A stretch of 32,378 nt of DNA from Candidatus Gastranaerophilales bacterium (GTDB taxonomy: Bacteria; Cyanobacteriota; Vampirovibrionia; Gastranaerophilales; Gastranaerophilaceae): the NCBI GenBank assembly GCA_947632315.1, contig CANROV010000001.1, forward strand, positions 1 to 32,378, given 5' to 3'. Under the pieces are notes generated by a model. That model saw only the letters and a program-made list of their open reading frames with translations. It searched no databases and was not told where the DNA came from. The position numbers and the translations under genes are program-made. Within the stretch, counting starts at the first letter, position 1. Every line of letters begins with the position of its first letter. Below are positions 15,881 through 23,397 of this stretch, one piece after another.

Positions 15881-16726
15881 TTATTTTATATTATCTAATT
15901 TATGTTTTATTAATTTATTGATGATAGTTAAAGGTAATTTCTCAAATAACTGAACTAAGGAAGATTTAAATCCTACACTGTAAGATGGTTTTGGATTCTT
16001 TGTATTAATTATTTTTATAATAATTTTTACAACTTCCGAAATATCAAGTCCGTTTTTATTATTATCTTCAGCATTTTTTTCCAGATATTTTAATTCTTTT
16101 TCGTACTTATTTTTTGCATTTTCATTAAAGTTTTCAAATCTTGATTTCGCACTTTTAACGGATTTATTCCAAATAGGAGTTTTAATTGAAGCAGGTTTAA
16201 CGGAAATTACTTTAATATTATCTTTATTTTCGAGCATAAAACTGTTAAATAAAATATCTAATGCACGTTTTGAGGCACAGTAAGGTGAAATAAACGGAAA
16301 TAAACCTGTTGAAGCCATAGAACTTATATTGATTATTTTTCCGTTTTTTAAAAACGGTATAAATCTTTGTGTAAGTGCTAATGCACCAAAGGTATTTACT
16401 TCAAATTGTTCTCTTATACTTTTAACCGATAAAAATTCAATTGGCCCTGCGGTTGCTATTCCGGCATTATTTATCAGTACGTCAATTCTGTTTGTATTTT
16501 TTATTATGAACCAAAATGCCTTTTCTATACTTTCAGTATTTGTAATATCGAGATAGACTCCTTTTATGTTTGTATTAAGTTTTTCAAGTTCATCCTTGTC
16601 AACTTTTTTCCTTACTCCGGCAAAAACTTTATATCCTGATTTCGCAAGTTTTAAAGCGGTTTCTCTTCCAATTCCGGATGAAGCTCCTGTTATTAATATT
16701 GTTAAATTTTTGTTTTCTTTCTCCAT
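15881..16726 (-). CDS. Short-chain dehydrogenase/reductase (SDR)
   Basis: Classical NAD(P)-dependent SDR, 281 residues. Cofactor motif TGASSGIG (13-20), NNAG (86-89), catalytic S136 in IINISSMAS and Y149-x3-K153 in SPYCASKRAL. Its style (VFAGVRKKVDKDEL, VNTFGALALTQRFIPFL) resembles SDRs acting on lipids, retinoids or steroids. The C-terminal ~60 residues are basic and helical (LVQLFEKLPLTIINKLIKHK), possibly membrane-associating. It lies first in a minus-strand run with the MCE protein and oxoamine synthase, so a 3-ketosphinganine-type reductase is a reasonable but untested guess. It starts 42 bases from the divergent yraN. Confidence 0.87.
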   Translation of the reverse strand: MEKENKNLTILITGASSGIGRETALKLAKSGYKVFAGVRKKVDKDELEKLNTNIKGVYLDITNTESIEKAFWFIIKNTNRIDVLINNAGIATAGPIEFLSVKSIREQFEVNTFGALALTQRFIPFLKNGKIINISSMASTGLFPFISPYCASKRALDILFNSFMLENKDNIKVISVKPASIKTPIWNKSVKSAKSRFENFNENAKNKYEKELKYLEKNAEDNNKNGLDISEVVKIIIKIINTKNPKPSYSVGFKSSLVQLFEKLPLTIINKLIKHKLDNIK

Positions 16727-16756
16727 AATAATTTATTTCTTATCATAAAATTCTGA

Positions 16757-16762
16757 TATAAT
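16757..16762 (+). promoter_or_regulatory. -10 box placed for a leaderless yraN transcript
   Basis: A perfect TATAAT followed by exactly six bases and then ATG at 16769-16771; there is no Shine-Dalgarno sequence. Transcription is expected to start at the A of ATG. A weak -35 (TTATTT) lies 18 bases upstream. Confidence 0.5.
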
Positions 16763-16768
16763 CAAACT

Positions 16769-17134
16769 ATGACTATGAAAAATAATATTATTACGGGAAA
16801 ATCAGGTGAGGTATTAGCAAAAAACTATCTTGTTAATATCGGTTATAAAATTATTGAAACAAATTGGCATTACTCTAAAAATGCCGAAATAGATATTATA
16901 GCATCTGATAACGGAACATTGGTTTTTGTTGAGGTAAAAACAAGAACTAACTTAAATTACGGTCATCCTTTTGAGGCTATTACTCAAACAAAAATTCAAA
17001 AAATACATAAAGCAATTTTAGGTTATTTGAATAATTGTGATAAAAAATATAACGGCTTCCGTTTTGACGGAATTGCCGTTATAGGTTTAAATAATCCAAA
17101 AATTGAACATTTGAAAAATTTGGGACAGTATTGA
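16769..17134 (+). CDS. yraN: YraN/UPF0102 family nuclease-like protein
   Basis: 121 residues, the usual size. The family has a restriction-endonuclease-like (PD-(D/E)XK) fold; Holliday-junction or DNA repair roles are suggested but not settled. Seen: GKSGEVLAKNYLVNIGYKI, then EIDIIA and LVFVEVKTR, which supply the acidic and Lys active-site residues (E-x-D...E-V-K), and YGHPFEAITQTKIQKI. A second ATG two codons later is possible, but the first lies six bases after TATAAT. It converges with surE, only three bases apart. Confidence 0.9.
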   Translation: MTMKNNIITGKSGEVLAKNYLVNIGYKIIETNWHYSKNAEIDIIASDNGTLVFVEVKTRTNLNYGHPFEAITQTKIQKIHKAILGYLNNCDKKYNGFRFDGIAVIGLNNPKIEHLKNLGQY

Positions 17135-17137
17135 CAA

Positions 17138-17929
17138 TTAATACCAATCCATAATATTATCACATTCAACAGCTTTTTCCAGTTCGGGGATACTGCTTTC
17201 CTGTGTCATTTCAAATGTTATAGGCGTTATTGAAACTTTGTTCCATCTGAGAGCATTAATATCGGAATCATCATTTTCGCAGTGCTTAATTAATTCACCA
17301 GCCATCCAATAATATACTTTTCCTCTCGGGTCAATACGTTTATCATATTCATCGGTAAACATTTTTCCTCCGAGTCTTGTAATGGCAACGCCGGCTAAAT
17401 CTTCAGGCATTAAACCCGGTACGTTTATATTTAATATAGTTTTTGACGGGAAGCTAAAATCTTTAATTTTATGTACAAATTTTGTTGTGAATTCTGCCAC
17501 ATTTTTAAATAATTCAGGCTCTGATGACATACTTGCCAGTGATACCGCAATACTCGGATATCCCATCATAGCTCCTTCCATCGCACAGCTTACCGTTCCT
17601 GAATATAAAATATCACTGCCCAAATTAGGGCCGTGGTTTATACCTGATATTATTAAATCAGGTTTCTCATCATCATTTAATATTGCATTTATTCCTATTT
17701 TAACGCAGTCACCCGGAGTTCCTGAAGTTATCCAAATCCTTTTTGCTCCGAATTTAGAATCCAGTTCTTCAACTCTTATCGGCGTATGAAGAGTTAATGA
17801 GTGACCTGCAGCACTTCTTTCCCTGTCAGGAGCAACTACATATACATCATGTTCTTTGCTTAAAGCAACGGTTAATGCTTTTATTCCTTCTGCCATTACA
17901 CCGTCATCGTTTGAAAGTAATATTTTCAT
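17138..17929 (-). CDS. surE: 5'/3'-nucleotidase SurE
   Basis: Stationary-phase survival phosphatase that dephosphorylates nucleoside monophosphates, metal dependent. 263 residues, normal length. Metal ligands D8-D9 in MKILLSNDDG, Ser in DRERSAAGHSLTL, and Asn in SGINHGPNLGSD; also GTPGDCVKIGI and YSGTVSCAMEGAMMGYPSIA. AAGGGG lies seven bases before ATG. Last gene of the aro run, but 58 bases separate it from aroB and hold a promoter-like sequence. Confidence 0.95.
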   Translation of the reverse strand: MKILLSNDDGVMAEGIKALTVALSKEHDVYVVAPDRERSAAGHSLTLHTPIRVEELDSKFGAKRIWITSGTPGDCVKIGINAILNDDEKPDLIISGINHGPNLGSDILYSGTVSCAMEGAMMGYPSIAVSLASMSSEPELFKNVAEFTTKFVHKIKDFSFPSKTILNINVPGLMPEDLAGVAITRLGGKMFTDEYDKRIDPRGKVYYWMAGELIKHCENDDSDINALRWNKVSITPITFEMTQESSIPELEKAVECDNIMDWY

Positions 17930-17955
17930 ATAAACCCCTTTTATACTGTTTCTTT

Positions 17956-17984
17956 ATAATATCATTTATTTTTTATAGTCACAA
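17956..17984 (-). promoter_or_regulatory. Predicted promoter of surE
   Basis: On the minus strand TTGTGA (17979-17984), a 17-base spacer and TATTAT (17956-17961). It lies in the gap between aroB and surE; the expected leader is about 20 bases. Confidence 0.45.
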
Positions 17985-17987
17985 TAA

Positions 17988-19073
17988 TTATATGCCACCA
18001 ACTATTATTTTTTTATCAATATTATTTGTTAGTTTTACTTCTTTTTCTTTAATCGGCATTACAAAATTTATATTTGAATTTTTTACTTTTTTATCTGACT
18101 GCATTGTTTTATAAAATTGTTCTTTGTCAAAATTCTCTTCATAGTCTGTTTTTAAGCGGTATTTGTTTATTAAGTTAATACAAGAATTATAATATTCAAT
18201 TGAAATAAATTTTTCTTTTAAAGCGAGGTCAAATATTAATCGCATACCTATTGAAACTGCTTCACCGTGTGTGTATTTCTCATAGTTTGTAAGCTTTTCA
18301 ATAGCATGGGCGTACGTATGTCCGAAGTTTAATATGGAGCGTAAACCTTTTTCTTTTTCATCTTTATTTACTACACTGCTTTTTAGCTCACAGCATATTG
18401 AAATTAATTCTTTTAATATAGCTGAATTTTTATTTAAGATTTCATTATGATTGGAATCTAAAAATTCAAAAAGTTTATAATCTTTATCCGCAAGGCAGGA
18501 TTTTTCAATAAATGCATATTTCAAAACTTCGGCAAGTCCTGTTTTAAATTGACGCTCATCAAGTGTGTTAAGTGTTGAAATATCTGCCAAAACTAACTTT
18601 GGCTGATAAAAACTTCCAATCATATTTTTGCCGTATTTATGATTAACAGCCACTTTTCCGCCTATTGATGAATCCACTTGAGCTAATAGTGTAGTAGGTA
18701 TTTGTATAAAATCAATTCCCCTTTGGTAGATTGAAGCGGCAAATCCTGCTGTATCTCCTGTTACTCCGCCTCCTAATGCTATAATTGCGTCTGTTCGTTC
18801 TAATTTTATTTCTATTGCTTTATCTATTATCAGATTAAGCGTATCCATATTTTTATATGCTTCGCCGTCAGGAAGTATTAGTATTTCTGTATTTTTATTC
18901 TTTAATTTTTCGCCATATAATGAATATACTTTGTCATTTGTAATAAGAAGAAATCTGTTTGCTTTTGTGTACTTGTTTATATATTCATAGGCATTATTAA
19001 GAATATTTTCTTCTATAAAAATGGGATATGATGTTTCTTGTGTTGCATTAATTTTAATTTGCAGTTCTTTCAT
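17988..19073 (-). CDS. aroB: 3-dehydroquinate synthase
   Basis: Second step of the shikimate pathway: DAHP to 3-dehydroquinate, NAD and zinc dependent. 361 residues. NAD-binding GGGVTGD (101-107), PTTLLAQVDSSIGGK (126-140), Zn-site motifs in GLAEVLKYA, NFGHTYAHAIEK and THGEAV. All expected motifs are intact. Its ATG lies inside the 3' end of aroK (20-base overlap), so it is translationally coupled and probably transcribed from the aroC promoter. The C-terminus is slightly degenerate but full length. Confidence 0.97.
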   Translation of the reverse strand: MKELQIKINATQETSYPIFIEENILNNAYEYINKYTKANRFLLITNDKVYSLYGEKLKNKNTEILILPDGEAYKNMDTLNLIIDKAIEIKLERTDAIIALGGGVTGDTAGFAASIYQRGIDFIQIPTTLLAQVDSSIGGKVAVNHKYGKNMIGSFYQPKLVLADISTLNTLDERQFKTGLAEVLKYAFIEKSCLADKDYKLFEFLDSNHNEILNKNSAILKELISICCELKSSVVNKDEKEKGLRSILNFGHTYAHAIEKLTNYEKYTHGEAVSIGMRLIFDLALKEKFISIEYYNSCINLINKYRLKTDYEENFDKEQFYKTMQSDKKVKNSNINFVMPIKEKEVKLTNNIDKKIIVGGI

Positions 19074-19575
19074 AATTTTCCAATTCTTTCAAAATTTCTT
19101 CCGCAATATGATCAGGTTCTTTATTATCAGTAGATATTATTATATCAGCTTTCTTATACAATGGTTCTCTTTCTGATAATAGCGTTTTTATTTTTAACTC
19201 AATATTTCCGTTATTTAATAATGGTCTTTCTGTATTATTTTTTACTCTGTCGTATAATGTTTCCCAAACGGCTGAAAGGTAAATAACAATTGATTTTTTT
19301 TTGAGTAAATTAATATTCTCTTCTTTTAGAATTATTCCTCCGCCTGTCGAGATTATTTGATTATCATTATTTAAAACATTTTTTAATATGTCGGATTCAA
19401 TATTTCTGAAAGCTTCCTCGCCTTTTGTTTTAAAAATTTCATTAATGGTTATTTTTTCTTGTTTTATTATTTCATCATCGATATCAATAAAAGAAGTATT
19501 TTTTAATTTAGTTGAAAGGATTTTACCTATTGTGCTTTTTCCTGCGCCCATCATACCGATTAGAGAAATGTTCAT
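19054..19575 (-). CDS. aroK: Shikimate kinase
   Basis: Phosphorylates shikimate with ATP. 173 residues, normal. Walker A GMMGAGKST (7-15), shikimate-binding acid in FIDIDDEI (29-36), R57 in EEAFRNIE, GGG at 78-80 (STGGGIIL), and lid arginine in TERPLL. Ribosome binding site AAGGAAGGT six bases before ATG sits in the aroC 3' end; aroC ends four bases upstream. Central gene of aroC-aroK-aroB. Confidence 0.96.
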   Translation of the reverse strand: MNISLIGMMGAGKSTIGKILSTKLKNTSFIDIDDEIIKQEKITINEIFKTKGEEAFRNIESDILKNVLNNDNQIISTGGGIILKEENINLLKKKSIVIYLSAVWETLYDRVKNNTERPLLNNGNIELKIKTLLSEREPLYKKADIIISTDNKEPDHIAEEILKELENYERTAN

Positions 19576-19579
19576 TTAA

Positions 19580-20758
19580 TTACCTTCCTTTAATCATACT
19601 AAGATAGTTATTGTAATTATTCTTCATTTCATCAATACTATCGTGAGAAAATTTTTCCATTATAGCGTCAGCCAGAATAATTGCAGTCATAGCCTCTGCT
19701 GTTACGGCGCAAGCAGGAACCGCACATACATCAGAACGTTCAAAATGTGCTTGAACTTGTTCTCTTGAATCAATGCTTACCGAGTTTAAAGGCTTACGCA
19801 TGGTTGGTATGGCTTTCATTGATGCTGTAATTTCTATATTTTCTCCGTTGGAAATACCGCCTTCTATACCGCCTGCATTATTTGTTTTTCTAATATATTT
19901 GCCGTTTTGAAAATATATTTCATCATGAGTTAAAGAACCAAATGTTTCTGCCACTTCTTTCCCTAAACCAATTTCAACTGATTTTACGGCTTGAATACTC
20001 ATAATTGCTTGAGCAAGTTTTCCGTCAAGTCTTTTATCCCATTGAACGTGAGAACCTAACCCGATTGGAACATTTCTGTAAACAACTTTGAAGCTTCCTC
20101 CGAGCGTATCTCCTATCTCTTTTGCTTTATCTATCTCTTTTTTCATTAATTCCGTTGCTTCTTTATTTGTATTTCTTAAATCTGAAGCTTCTATTTCCTC
20201 TTTCAAATCAAAAAGATTTTCGGGCAGAGTTGATTTTATTTTTCCGATTTGTGTAACATAAGAAATACCTTCAATATTAAATTCTTTTAACAAACATTTT
20301 GCAATAGCACCGGCTGCAACTCTTGAAGCTGTTTCTCTGGCACTGGAGCGTTCAAGTATATTTCGTACGTCTTGTTGATTATATTTTAAAGCACCTGCTA
20401 AATCTGCGTGTCCGGGGCGTATGTTTTTTATTTCTTTTGATTTAATAATATCAAGATTTTCTTTTGTGTCCTCTACAGCCTGCACTGACATAGCAGTTTT
20501 CCAGTTTTCCCAGTCACGGTTTTCAATTTGTATACAAATTGGGCTTCCGATTGATAATCCGTGTCTGACTCCTGATAAAATTTGGGCGGTATCTGTTTCA
20601 ATTTTCATTCTTCCGCCTCTGCCGTATCCGATTTGCCTCCTTTTTAATTCGTTATTGATAAAATTAATATCAATTTTGACTCCCGCAGGAACTCCGTCAA
20701 TAATTACGTTTAAACATTTACCGTGAGATTCTCCTGATGTTAAAAATCTGAATATCAT
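19580..20758 (-). CDS. aroC: Chorismate synthase
   Basis: Last step of the common aromatic pathway: EPSP to chorismate with reduced FMN. 392 residues. Signatures GESHG (9-13), RRQIGYGRGGRMKIE, RPGHADLAGALKY, RSSARETASRVAAG and the C-terminal SRE with ERSDVCAVPACAVTAEAM. AAGGTGG precedes ATG. First gene of the aro operon, behind a promoter overlapping the queH end. No NADPH-flavin reductase domain, so it is the monofunctional bacterial type. Confidence 0.97.
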   Translation of the reverse strand: MIFRFLTSGESHGKCLNVIIDGVPAGVKIDINFINNELKRRQIGYGRGGRMKIETDTAQILSGVRHGLSIGSPICIQIENRDWENWKTAMSVQAVEDTKENLDIIKSKEIKNIRPGHADLAGALKYNQQDVRNILERSSARETASRVAAGAIAKCLLKEFNIEGISYVTQIGKIKSTLPENLFDLKEEIEASDLRNTNKEATELMKKEIDKAKEIGDTLGGSFKVVYRNVPIGLGSHVQWDKRLDGKLAQAIMSIQAVKSVEIGLGKEVAETFGSLTHDEIYFQNGKYIRKTNNAGGIEGGISNGENIEITASMKAIPTMRKPLNSVSIDSREQVQAHFERSDVCAVPACAVTAEAMTAIILADAIMEKFSHDSIDEMKNNYNNYLSMIKGR

Positions 20759-20784
20759 ATTCCACCTTATTACTACTTTTTTAA

Positions 20785-20813
20785 ATTATATCAAATTTAA
20801 TTAAAAATGCTAA
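20785..20813 (-). promoter_or_regulatory. Predicted promoter of aroC-aroK-aroB
   Basis: On the minus strand TTAGCA (20808-20813), a 17-base spacer and a perfect TATAAT (20785-20790). The -35 lies in the last codons of queH. Transcription would start near 20778, about 20 bases before the aroC ATG. Confidence 0.55.
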
Positions 20814-21333
20814 ATTCACATCCGCAGTAATTCTGCCTGTAAAAATTTTCTTCTTTTGCTATCTGCATTGTTTTCAAAAAACCGTTTTGTTTCTTAAAAT
20901 CAATATCAAGAAATTTTAGTTCGTATTTCTGGGCAAGTTCGTTTGCTATTTTAAATATGGCTTTTGAATCTTTATGCGGACTTACTGTTAGTGTTGTTGT
21001 AAAATAATTATATTCTAATTGAAATGCTTTTAAAACAGTGTATAATAACCTGTATTCAAAACATCTTAAACATCTTTTCCCTTTTTCAGGCTCATTTTCA
21101 AGCCCTGCTATTGCATAATACCAATTTTCAGGTTCTTGTTGGTCTATTATTAATTCAACATCTTTTTTTTGTGCATATTTTTTTAATTCTTCTAATCTTC
21201 TGTTGTATTCATCTGGTGGGTATATATTTGGATTAAAAAAATAAAGTATGGGATTATATCCCAATTCTCTTAGTTTCTCTATGGGATATGCACTGCAAAC
21301 GGCACAACAGGCATGAACAAGTACGTTTTCCAT
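20797..21333 (-). CDS. queH: Epoxyqueuosine reductase QueH
   Basis: Converts epoxyqueuosine to queuosine in tRNA (last step of Q modification); the QueH (former DUF208) family is the cobalamin-independent alternative to QueG. 178 residues. Cysteine motifs: C9-C10-x2-C13 (HACCAVCS), C88-x2-C91 (GKRCLRCFEYRL) and a C-terminal CGC (NYCGCEF), matching the FeS- and metal-binding cysteines of the family; also FFNPNIYPPDEYNRR. ATG overlaps the VKOR-DsbA stop as TAATG. No queA, tgt or queC-E is in the window. Confidence 0.93.
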   Translation of the reverse strand: MENVLVHACCAVCSAYPIEKLRELGYNPILYFFNPNIYPPDEYNRRLEELKKYAQKKDVELIIDQQEPENWYYAIAGLENEPEKGKRCLRCFEYRLLYTVLKAFQLEYNYFTTTLTVSPHKDSKAIFKIANELAQKYELKFLDIDFKKQNGFLKTMQIAKEENFYRQNYCGCEFSIFN

Positions 21334-22526
21334 TACTTATTATCCTGTTTTTCTTTTCCGCCTTGTTCTGTTATTAATGCTTTAAAATCAGGATATGAGC
21401 CGATTCCCAAATGTTTTTTCATATTTATAAATAAAGTGGGTGTGCCGTTGACTTCTTTTGAATCAGCTTCAAGTATTGAATCTTCGAGTTCCTTCTTTAT
21501 TGCTTCACTGTTTGCATCATGTTTTAATTTCTTAACATCAAAATTAGCTAAACGGGCTTTTTCTATAATTGTTTTTTCGTCTTCAGGTGTTTCCGCAAAT
21601 AATATATCTGCCATTCTCCAGTATTTATTCTGTTTTTCCGCCGCAAGAGCATATCTCGATTTTAAACAAGAATTTTTATGTCCGTCTATTTTCATATTAT
21701 GATTGCAAGTTTTATCTAACGGAACATTATGTTGTATTACTTGTACATTTTCAAATTCTGAAATAATTCTATGCAGGTATAAATTTGCCATGAAGCATCC
21801 GCCGCAATTAAAATCTATATATTCATGAATTACTACATCCGCATTATCAGGGCCTAATTTATATCCGTTTGCATATTTTTCATAGCTTTTAAATGCGTTT
21901 AACATTTCATTCTGTTTTATAATTTGAGGTGTAAAGATATGTTTGCTATTTGTATAATAAAGTATTCCTGCAAATATCAAAACTATTATAAGAAATAAAA
22001 ATGCATTTAATTTATTTTTTATAGCATCTATAAAATCTTTTATGCTGTTTTTTAGCTCCCATAATATACCGTGTCCCCAGTCTTTTGCAACGAGTGCAAT
22101 AATTAAATCTATACAATATGTCATTAAACAAAATATACATACGGAATTTATTTTAAATATTGATATTCCCGCTAATGTCATTGAAATACAAAATGATAAA
22201 AGTGAAATACAAAAAATATAAGAGGCAGGATTTTTAAAAACTTTTAAAATACTAAAGAATTTAATCTTCTGCAGTTTATCGGAAAAAGTTAGGAATAAAA
22301 CAAATAAATATAATATTATACCCCAAGCTGCAAGCGGAACGCCTAAAAATTGTGAATATTGAGTTCTTGCGACACTATCGCAGTCAAACATATCATTAAT
22401 TGCACAAATGCTTGGTTTAGCACTTTCAAGGAAATTTGCACTGTAATAGACTAAACATAATTCAACGGATAACGCTAAACCAATAAGGCATAATAGTATA
22501 ATAGATATTCTTTTTGATTTATTCAT
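21333..22526 (-). CDS. VKOR-DsbA fusion: disulfide-bond-forming membrane oxidoreductase
   Basis: One polypeptide joining a quinone-reducing VKOR domain and a periplasmic thioredoxin-like (DsbA/DsbG-type) domain; it would form disulfides in exported proteins and pass electrons to quinones. 397 residues. VKOR part 1-150 with several membrane helices: loop cysteines C41 and C49, the serine/threonine region DSVARTQ, and active-site C130-x2-C133 (CIFC). A further membrane helix at ~174-191, then the thioredoxin part with C241-G-G-C244 and a cis-Pro loop NGTPTLFIN. Such fusions are known from cyanobacteria and some other bacteria. GAGG precedes ATG. Located eight bases after korB, in the same operon as queH. 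Confidence 0.92.
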   Translation of the reverse strand: MNKSKRISIILLCLIGLALSVELCLVYYSANFLESAKPSICAINDMFDCDSVARTQYSQFLGVPLAAWGIILYLFVLFLTFSDKLQKIKFFSILKVFKNPASYIFCISLLSFCISMTLAGISIFKINSVCIFCLMTYCIDLIIALVAKDWGHGILWELKNSIKDFIDAIKNKLNAFLFLIIVLIFAGILYYTNSKHIFTPQIIKQNEMLNAFKSYEKYANGYKLGPDNADVVIHEYIDFNCGGCFMANLYLHRIISEFENVQVIQHNVPLDKTCNHNMKIDGHKNSCLKSRYALAAEKQNKYWRMADILFAETPEDEKTIIEKARLANFDVKKLKHDANSEAIKKELEDSILEADSKEVNGTPTLFINMKKHLGIGSYPDFKALITEQGGKEKQDNK

Positions 22527-22534
22527 GTTTACCT

Positions 22535-23380
22535 CTATTTAAATTGTTTAATAACATCATCAATAGTATAATTTTCACCTGCAATTTGTTTTGCTTTGCT
22601 TATAACATCTTGATATCTTTCTTCATAGGTGGGTCTAATTGATTCATAAAAAACACCGGTATATAAACCCTCAGGTGCAAAAGCATATTTCATAGCATTT
22701 GCTCTGTCGGATGTATCGTGATTTTCAGGAAGATTTCTTACCAGTTCTTTTATTTTTTCAAAAGATGATACTTTATTGTATTGTACACACGGGGAAATTA
22801 CGTGGATGAAAGAAAATCCTTTATGTACAAGTCCTCCGTATATTAATTCTTCAAGCTGTTGAATATCACCCGAATAGCTTCTTGCCACATACGAAGCGTT
22901 AAATGATAATGCCATAAGAACGGGATTTATTCTGTCAGCAGTCCACGCATACGGATTACATTTTGTAGTTGTTCCAATTCTTGATGTCGGTGAGCATTGA
23001 CCTTTTGTTAGTGCATATATTTCATTATCCATCATAATATAAGTGATATTTGGATTTTTACGTCCGGCGTGAATAAAATGGTTACCGCCGATACTAAGTC
23101 CGTCGCCGTCACCGCCAACCGCTATAACATTAATTTTAGGATTTGCTTGTTTTAAACCTATTGCAACAGGTAATGCACGACCGTGTATAGAGTGAAATCC
23201 GTATGTAGACATAAAAAACGGAAATCTGCTTGAACATCCGATACCTGATACAATTGCGGTTTCGTGTGTTTTATAACCGAGTCTTGCCATAGCTTTTCTT
23301 AATGCTGTGTTAACTGCGTGGTTTCCGCAACCCGGACACCATGAAGATTTTACTTTTCCTTTATAATCAGCTGCTTCCAT
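22535..23380 (-). CDS. korB: 2-oxoacid:ferredoxin oxidoreductase, beta subunit
   Basis: TPP-binding subunit. With KorA it oxidatively decarboxylates a 2-oxoacid (2-oxoglutarate, pyruvate or branched chain) to acyl-CoA while reducing ferredoxin. 281 residues. Cluster cysteines in WCPGCGN (14-20), TPP/Mg motif GDGDGLSIGGNH (90-101) with DNEIYALTKGQ, and IGCSSRFPFF. The length and motifs fit Kor/Vor-type beta subunits. GAGG precedes ATG; 17 bases downstream of korA. The actual 2-oxoacid is unknown. Confidence 0.93.
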   Translation of the reverse strand: MEAADYKGKVKSSWCPGCGNHAVNTALRKAMARLGYKTHETAIVSGIGCSSRFPFFMSTYGFHSIHGRALPVAIGLKQANPKINVIAVGGDGDGLSIGGNHFIHAGRKNPNITYIMMDNEIYALTKGQCSPTSRIGTTTKCNPYAWTADRINPVLMALSFNASYVARSYSGDIQQLEELIYGGLVHKGFSFIHVISPCVQYNKVSSFEKIKELVRNLPENHDTSDRANAMKYAFAPEGLYTGVFYESIRPTYEERYQDVISKAKQIAGENYTIDDVIKQFK

Positions 23381-23397
23381 TTCTTTATTACCTCTTA

